A DNA stretch of 64,000 bases from positions 81,388-145,387 of the forward strand of contig UQLW01000001.1 of the NCBI GenBank assembly GCA_900542005.1. The letters run 5' to 3'. Position numbers and translations under genes: made by a program. How positions within the stretch are numbered: the stretch's first letter is position 1; every line of letters begins with the position of its first letter. The stretch is from an uncultured Eubacteriales bacterium. GTDB taxonomy: Bacteria; Bacillota; Clostridia; Christensenellales; UMGS416. This document shows positions 59,091-64,000 of the stretch, piece by piece. Below the pieces are notes generated by a model. The model did not search any database. It was not told the origin of the DNA and worked only from the letters and a program-made list of their open reading frames with translations.

Positions 59091-60869
59091 CTATTCGGCC
59101 TGGGCCGCAGTCGTCTGGATCCCGTCCCCGCTGGGCCAAAGCTCGTCGTACAGCCGTTTCCATCCGGCAAGCTGGGTATGGCTCATCCCCAGCTTGCTGT
59201 AAACCCGGATCGCGTCGGCGGTGCCCGGCGCATATACCCGGGGCTGGTAGTCGTTTTCCCCGCTCCCGCCCGATACGGAGCCCGGGATCGCCATCCACTT
59301 TACCTTGACAACCTCGCCCTGCTGGCATTCGAGCGTGATCCGTGCCAGGGCAATATCCCAATCCGTGGGATTGGTGCTGCCTCCGTACACCACATTCCCC
59401 AGGCTGTAGAAGATAGGACGGTTCCGATAGACCTCCATGGTCTGCACCACATGGGAATGATGGCCCATGATCACGTCCGCCCCCAGGTCAATGGCCCTGC
59501 GCGCCAGCTCCTGCTGCTCCTGCGAGGGCGTCTGGGCCAGCTCCTCGCCCCAGTGCAGCGACAGCACGATAAACTTGGCCCCCTGCTGCTTCAGCCCCTC
59601 GATGGCGGCCTCCAGCGCCTCGCTGCTGATGGGATCCTTCAGGGAGGCCAGGCCGATGCGGATCCCCTGCTCCGTATCGTAGCAGAGCAGGTTTTCCCCG
59701 TCAGCCCACCGGATCCCGGCGGCCTCCAGCGCCTCCTTGGTGTCCGCATAACCCCGTTCCCCGTAGTCCATGCTGTGGCTGTTTTCCAGGCTGACCGCCT
59801 CTACCGAGCCGGCCACCAGCATATTCGCCGCATCGGGCCGCCCCTTAAAGGGATAGTCCTGATCCTCCTGGGCTGTCGAGCGTTCGGTCAGGGCGCATTC
59901 CAGGTTAAGGATGGTCAGATCATCCCGGGAAAGGATCGGCAGCAGGCCGGCAAAGGGATAGGTCGATTCATTGCCCGTCACCGCGGCAAAGCTGTCGTCC
60001 CGGTGGTCGCGGCCGGGCAGGCCGCCCAGCACCGTATCGCCGCCCAGGGTCAGTACAACCTCATAGGTTGGCTCTGTGGAGGCGGGCGTAGCAGTCAGCG
60101 TCGTAGGGGTGCGGGTGGGAAGCGCCGTATCCTGCCCCAGCGATACCGTGGCGGCCGTGCTCTGGCCGGAGCGCACCGGCCCGCCCCGGGTCAGCAGCAC
60201 CACCAGGGCCATCAGCACCGCCAGCGCGGCCGCCAAAGCCACCGCCAGCGGCCAGTTCTTTCGCACGGTGCCGCTCATATCCGGCGCAGTCCATCCGGCC
60301 AGCTGCTCCGCCTGCCCGCCCAGCCGCGTCCACAGCCCCTGCACCATTTGGGGCGTCAGCGCCTCCACGTTGCGCCCGATGATCTGCTCCACCGTTTCAT
60401 GGGGCCCCAGCGAGGAGGCCGCCCGGCGAACCAGGTCAGCCCGGGCCTCCTTCAGCGAGCGGACCACCCGATCCTTGCGCGAATGCATCACCTGGGCAAT
60501 GATGGTATCAGGCAGATGGAGCATGTCGGCCAGCATCAGCACCAGGCGGGCCCGCAGCGGCATCGACATCAGGGCGATATAATCGGCCCCGCTTTCATCC
60601 TGCAGGAAGGCGTTGTCCGCCCGGGAGCGGCATACGTCCACCACCTGCTGCAGCATAAGATTATCCTGCTCCGCCTCTGAAAGGCCCTCCAGCTTATTCT
60701 CCACCCGGCGATAGGCTTCCTCTACAGCCTCCAGCGACCGCGACCGCCCGCCCAGAAGCCCCTGGGCCAGATAGTACGCGTCATATACCGACCGCGCATA
60801 AAGCGCCCGGTAGGCGTCCTCTCTTGTCAGGGGGCGGGAGCCGCCGGCTTTCGTATTCTGCCTCGTCAT
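59091..60869 (-). CDS. membrane protein joining a sigma-factor-like cytoplasmic region to an external CapA domain
   Basis: A 592-residue protein with unusual architecture. Residues 18-60 resemble sigma-70 region 2 (AYRALYARSVYDAYYLAQGLL, then an acidic helix). Residues 103-150 resemble sigma region 4 (MPLRARLVLMLADMLHLP, DTIIAQVMHSRKDRVVRSLKEARADL). A single membrane helix follows (207-227), then a Thr-rich linker, then a CapA/PGA-cap domain (about 270-545) with LGGDTVLGG, LENSHSMDYG, HWGEE, GHHSHVVQ and YSLGN. The CapA fold is calcineurin-like and linked to capsule or poly-glutamate export. The N-terminal match is my pattern reading. RBS AAAGGA. Confidence 0.7.
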   Translation of the reverse strand: MTRQNTKAGGSRPLTREDAYRALYARSVYDAYYLAQGLLGGRSRSLEAVEEAYRRVENKLEGLSEAEQDNLMLQQVVDVCRSRADNAFLQDESGADYIALMSMPLRARLVLMLADMLHLPDTIIAQVMHSRKDRVVRSLKEARADLVRRAASSLGPHETVEQIIGRNVEALTPQMVQGLWTRLGGQAEQLAGWTAPDMSGTVRKNWPLAVALAAALAVLMALVVLLTRGGPVRSGQSTAATVSLGQDTALPTRTPTTLTATPASTEPTYEVVLTLGGDTVLGGLPGRDHRDDSFAAVTGNESTYPFAGLLPILSRDDLTILNLECALTERSTAQEDQDYPFKGRPDAANMLVAGSVEAVSLENSHSMDYGERGYADTKEALEAAGIRWADGENLLCYDTEQGIRIGLASLKDPISSEALEAAIEGLKQQGAKFIVLSLHWGEELAQTPSQEQQELARRAIDLGADVIMGHHSHVVQTMEVYRNRPIFYSLGNVVYGGSTNPTDWDIALARITLECQQGEVVKVKWMAIPGSVSGGSGENDYQPRVYAPGTADAIRVYSKLGMSHTQLAGWKRLYDELWPSGDGIQTTAAQAE

Positions 60870-60952
60870 GGTATCCTTTCCCGGGGCGGAAACCCCAACC
60901 TATCATTGGATTCTCAAGGTATAAGTGTACCATACTTTTTTTCCGAATAAAA

Positions 60953-60993
60953 GAGGCCGGCGGCGTTCCTTGGCCTGGAACGCCGCCGGCCTC
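60953..60993 (-). terminator. terminator of the YhgE-like gene
   Basis: A perfect 17-bp stem (60953-60969 with 60977-60993) is followed on the minus strand by TTTTATT, 12 bases after the stop codon. Confidence 0.8.
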
Positions 60994-61005
60994 ACCCCTC
61001 TTGCC

Positions 61006-62823
61006 TTATCCGCCAAAAAGGCCTGTCAGCCACTGCCAGAACCGCTGCCAGCCGGTCAGCTGTTCCGCCTGGGCGGCGGCCTCGGCTTCAGCCTCAGGCT
61101 TGGGAATGGCCTCGGCCTGCTGCAGGGGCGTGCGCAGGATAAAGCTTACCTCGCATTCGGTATTCTCCGGTTCCCCGGTAAAGCTCGCATAGGCCTCAGA
61201 GGCCGCCAGCAGTGCCTCCTTGCGGGCCTGGAAATCGTCGATCTCCGCCGCCGTATCGCCGGCAAGGCGATCGATGGCCTCCTCATTAAAGGTATCCAGG
61301 GCCCCGGAAAGCTGCCCCGCTGCCCGTGCCAGGCTCCAGGCTCCGGACGAAAGCTCGCTTGCGCCGGCATCCAGCTGGGCGGCGCCGCTTTTCAGTTCCC
61401 CCGCCTGGCTTTCCAGGGCATTGAGCCCATCGCTGAGCTGCCGCGCCCCGGCTACCAGCTCCTCCAGCCCGCTTACCATGGCTTCAAGCTTTTCCGGCGC
61501 GCCTTCAAGCTGCCCCAGCTGATCCCGCAGGGCGTCCAGCAGCGCGTTGAGCGTATCGCGGTTCCCTGCCGCCTGATCCCGCAGCGCCTGCATCTGGGCG
61601 ATCTGCTGGCGCAGCGCGTCGACCTGCTCCTGGGGCGCCCCGGCCTCCTCCATGCTTTCAGCCGCCGCCTCCATGGCGGCAATCGCCGCGTCCAGCCGGG
61701 CAATGGTTTCCTCGGCGTCGCCCACCATCTGGACGATCCCCTCCAGCGCCTGATCCAGCTCCTGCTGGTTTGCCAGCAGCTTCTCCAGCAGGCCGTCCTC
61801 GCCGGTCAGGCCCATGGATTCGGTCTGCTCCTGGATGCTCTCCAGCCCATCGGCCAGCTTCCGGCCGCCGTCGGCCAGCTGCGGCGCGCCCTCCGCCAGG
61901 CGCGTCAGCCCGCCAGCCAGTTCGGCCACGCCCTTAGCATACTGATCCACGCCCCGGGCAAAGCTGTAGGCCCCATCCCGCAGGCTGCCCGCGCCCTCGC
62001 TGAGCGCTTCGCCGCCTTCATCCGTCTCCTCCAGGCCCGCCTTCAGCTCGTCCAGGTTCTCCATCGCTGAAAGGTCGCTCTCCTCGATCAGCTTGGGCGT
62101 CACCAGGAAGGTGATTTCCTGAAGGGTGAAATCGGTCACATCCGCCTCAAGCGTCATGGTGCCCCCGCCCATCTCCGCCGGATCCCGATTCAGGCTTTCC
62201 GCCAGGCCCGGGAAGGCCAGATCCATCACCATCGTGGCGTCGCCCTGGGTGATCGCCCGATCCGCATCGGTTTTGACCGAGGTAAAATGCTCCTGGGGCA
62301 GCGTCACCACCGTAGCCACGGTAAAGGGCGTATAAATCTCGGCCTGCCCATCGCCGATGGCCACGGTCTGTTTCACATGGTTGGTATAGGTAAACCGCAT
62401 CACCAGATGGCCCGACTGGCCCAGCAGGGCCTCCGGCTCCACGGGCTTGCCGTCCAGCTCATATTCGATGGCGACGCTCACCGGCAGCGCCTGCTGGCTG
62501 ACGCCCTGATAAAGCACGTCCTCGCCCCGGGCGTTCCAGGTAATCCGCCCCGACTCCACGTCCGGCGGAAGCTCGCCCGCCAGCGTTTCCAGCGACTCCA
62601 GATTCGTCACATCCTCGATCTTCTCCAGGCCCTCGGGATTGGAGAGGTATACGCTGACCGTGGTGCCCTTCAGGCTGCCGTCGGCATGGAGCTCGCCGTA
62701 GACAGTCTCCTGCTTATGGACGCCTCCGGCCGCCTGCTGCTGGGCCAGCGCGCCCGCCGGGGCCAGGCAGAGCAGCGCCGCCAGCAGCCCTCCGGCCAGG
62801 CGATGCAAAGGGTATTGTTTCAT
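61006..62823 (-). CDS. secreted YhgE/Pip-like helical repeat protein
   Basis: A 605-residue protein with a signal peptide (cleavage near ALAQ, residue 27). A beta-rich part (about 30-260) is followed by a long helical region with recurring 7-residue patterns such as LSEGAGSLRDGA, LAGGLTRLAEGAPQLADGG and LDAGASELSSGA, as in YhgE/Pip and MmpL-associated proteins. It ends in an amphipathic segment LTGWQRFWQWLTGLFGG. It is 9 bases downstream of the FtsX-like permease gene, so it probably forms the extracytoplasmic partner of that transporter. Function unproven. Confidence 0.8.
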   Translation of the reverse strand: MKQYPLHRLAGGLLAALLCLAPAGALAQQQAAGGVHKQETVYGELHADGSLKGTTVSVYLSNPEGLEKIEDVTNLESLETLAGELPPDVESGRITWNARGEDVLYQGVSQQALPVSVAIEYELDGKPVEPEALLGQSGHLVMRFTYTNHVKQTVAIGDGQAEIYTPFTVATVVTLPQEHFTSVKTDADRAITQGDATMVMDLAFPGLAESLNRDPAEMGGGTMTLEADVTDFTLQEITFLVTPKLIEESDLSAMENLDELKAGLEETDEGGEALSEGAGSLRDGAYSFARGVDQYAKGVAELAGGLTRLAEGAPQLADGGRKLADGLESIQEQTESMGLTGEDGLLEKLLANQQELDQALEGIVQMVGDAEETIARLDAAIAAMEAAAESMEEAGAPQEQVDALRQQIAQMQALRDQAAGNRDTLNALLDALRDQLGQLEGAPEKLEAMVSGLEELVAGARQLSDGLNALESQAGELKSGAAQLDAGASELSSGAWSLARAAGQLSGALDTFNEEAIDRLAGDTAAEIDDFQARKEALLAASEAYASFTGEPENTECEVSFILRTPLQQAEAIPKPEAEAEAAAQAEQLTGWQRFWQWLTGLFGG

Positions 62824-62832
62824 CTTTTTCTC

Positions 62833-64000
62833 CTATTCTATGCTCTTGAGCGATTCGACCATATCGATCGAGCGGATCTTCCGGCGCATGGTGGCGTTGA
62901 CCAGCACCGAGAATACGGCCGTCATCGCCGCCGCATACAGGCAGCTGATGGGCGCCGCCCGCTTGACAAACATCATGATATCAATCTCGCAGGTGGTAAT
63001 GACAAAGGAGTGCAGCAGCGCCCCCAGGCCCAGCCCAAACACGATTCCGATGGCTGTGATCAGATAATTCTCCCGGAAAATATAGCTGTACATCTCCTGG
63101 TCGTTAAAGCCCAGCACGCGCAGCGTCGCCAGCTCCCGGGAGCGCTCGGCAATGTTGATATGGGTAAGGTTATACAGCACCACAAAGGCCAGGGCCGCAG
63201 AGGACGCCACCAGCACAATGACCACCGAATCGATGGAGGCCAGGCTGTCGCCCACCTGGTCGCGCATATCGGAGAGGAAGGTGACCGCCGCAATGCGCGG
63301 GTTTGCATAGAGGACAGTCGCCGCCTGCTCCCGTCCCTGCTCGGTATTCTCCTGCAGCGCGGCATACACGACGGAAAAGGGCATCGTCTCCCCGCTCAGT
63401 CGCTCGTAGGCGTCCTGGGTGAGGTATATATAGTGATAAACGTAGTTGCGTACAATCCCTGTCACCGGTGCCCGGCAGGTCTTGCCCGAGAGGGTAAAGG
63501 TAATCTCATCCCCCACGCCGACCTTAGCCAGCCGGGCCAGCTTCTCGGTAATCACCACGCCTGTAGGGTCCAGGGCCAACTGGGACCCCTGGGGCGCGGT
63601 CAGCTCCACCATCTCATAAAAGGCGTTCTCCTGGCCGCGGCCCACCGCCATCACATAGCAATCCTTCACTGCCGCCGTCTCCGGCCGGGCAGGGTTCTCC
63701 ACATCGCTGAGCTGCTGGTATCCGGTGACCCACCGGCTGAAGCGCTCCTGGGTGATCAGCTGCCCGCACATATCGTTGAAATCCTTCTCCGCCATGCCCT
63801 TGGACAGGTTGATCATCGCGTCCATATGCCATATCTCGTCGAACTGTCCCTCCACCGAGAGGGTGATGGAATCCCGCAGGCCAAAGCCGGTCATGATCAG
63901 CGCGCAGCTTCCGGCAATCCCCAGCACGCTCATGAAAAACCGCTTTTTGTACCGGAAAAGGTTCCGGGCCGTCACCTTACCATGGAAGCTGAGCCGCTTC
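62833..64000 (-). CDS. FtsX-like ABC permease (5' truncated by window end)
   Basis: The C-terminal 389 codons of a MacB/FtsX-type permease. The reading frame is open to the window edge: before the GTG at 63975 the frame continues KRLSFHGK, so that GTG is internal. A conserved segment TARNLFRYKKRFFMSVLGIAG starts a membrane helix; an extracytoplasmic domain follows (about 20-215 of the visible part), then three helices at about 245-365, typical of the FtsX C-terminal core. The ATPase and N-terminal helices should lie outside. Partner: the YhgE-like protein downstream. Confidence 0.9.
   Translation of the reverse strand, partial: KRLSFHGKVTARNLFRYKKRFFMSVLGIAGSCALIMTGFGLRDSITLSVEGQFDEIWHMDAMINLSKGMAEKDFNDMCGQLITQERFSRWVTGYQQLSDVENPARPETAAVKDCYVMAVGRGQENAFYEMVELTAPQGSQLALDPTGVVITEKLARLAKVGVGDEITFTLSGKTCRAPVTGIVRNYVYHYIYLTQDAYERLSGETMPFSVVYAALQENTEQGREQAATVLYANPRIAAVTFLSDMRDQVGDSLASIDSVVIVLVASSAALAFVVLYNLTHINIAERSRELATLRVLGFNDQEMYSYIFRENYLITAIGIVFGLGLGALLHSFVITTCEIDIMMFVKRAAPISCLYAAAMTAVFSVLVNATMRRKIRSIDMVESLKSIE

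Noticed and set aside
63973..63975. GTG as the start of the FtsX-like permease
   Set aside because: The frame stays open to the window edge and its residues upstream match the family, so the gene is simply cut.

Overview
The window reads as a chromosomal segment of a GC-rich (roughly 60%) Gram-positive anaerobe of the Clostridia, plausibly a gut or rumen carbohydrate degrader (Christensenellales-like; an inference, since no rRNA is present). Support: strong AAGGAGG-type ribosome sites, several lipobox lipoproteins, a sortase-like PKTG tail, BmrCD/LmrCD-type heterodimeric exporters, a ferredoxin-type aldo/keto reductase, and many sugar-related enzymes. No tRNA, rRNA, CRISPR array, phage gene or insertion sequence was seen. 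Genes are dense and mostly in short operons with 4-10 bp overlaps; convergent operons share bidirectional hairpin terminators.

Layout. 1-3.0 kb: end of a heterodimeric ABC exporter operon and a 44-residue membrane peptide. 3-13.5 kb: URO-D-like protein, MBL-fold hydrolase, fucose-isomerase-like protein, dGTPase-like HD protein, serine hydrolase, GDPD, GH28-like pectinase, then a MutM/Nei-like protein without the catalytic proline coupled to a Cys-rich protein. 13.6-17.3 kb: three-gene ABC-2 operon whose large permease carries a degenerate M1-peptidase-like ectodomain. 17.3-17.7 kb: AT-rich leader, a perfect hairpin and a densely base-paired element that may be an RNA. 17.7-23.3 kb: operon of two Cys-cluster proteins, a GH42 beta-galactosidase and a membrane protein. 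23.6-31.2 kb: patatin; operon of a PH-like membrane protein, an MDR dehydrogenase, a probable glycosidase and an M3 lipoprotein peptidase; a DUF1002 protein. 31.5-41.9 kb: SGNH plus alpha/beta-hydrolase fusion with a BadF-type sugar kinase, ThpR, aldo/keto reductase behind a MerR-type promoter, SDR plus ManD-type dehydratase, APH kinase plus M42 peptidase, ADP-ribosylglycohydrolase. 42.1-46.6 kb: tandem paralogous solute-binding lipoproteins with almost identical 3' ends and a third lipoprotein. 46.7-51.4 kb: second heterodimeric exporter, hotdog thioesterase, autoregulated MarR. 51.8-52.9 kb: repeat-rich surface protein. 53.0-60.9 kb: long minus-strand run of ROK kinase, PHP protein, GlpT-like MFS, MarR, sirtuin, phosphohexomutase, and a membrane protein joining a sigma-factor-like cytoplasmic region to an external CapA domain. 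61.0-64.0 kb: YhgE-like secreted protein and an FtsX-like permease cut by the window end.

The common theme is uptake and breakdown of plant or host glycans (GH42, GH28-like, probable GH, ManD, kinases, isomerase-like protein) mixed with cell-envelope transport and regulation. The least explained items are the sigma-like/CapA fusion, the structured element at 17.5-17.7 kb, the proline-less MutM homologue with its Cys-rich partner, the paired Cys-cluster proteins, and the lipoprotein pair with signs of gene conversion.
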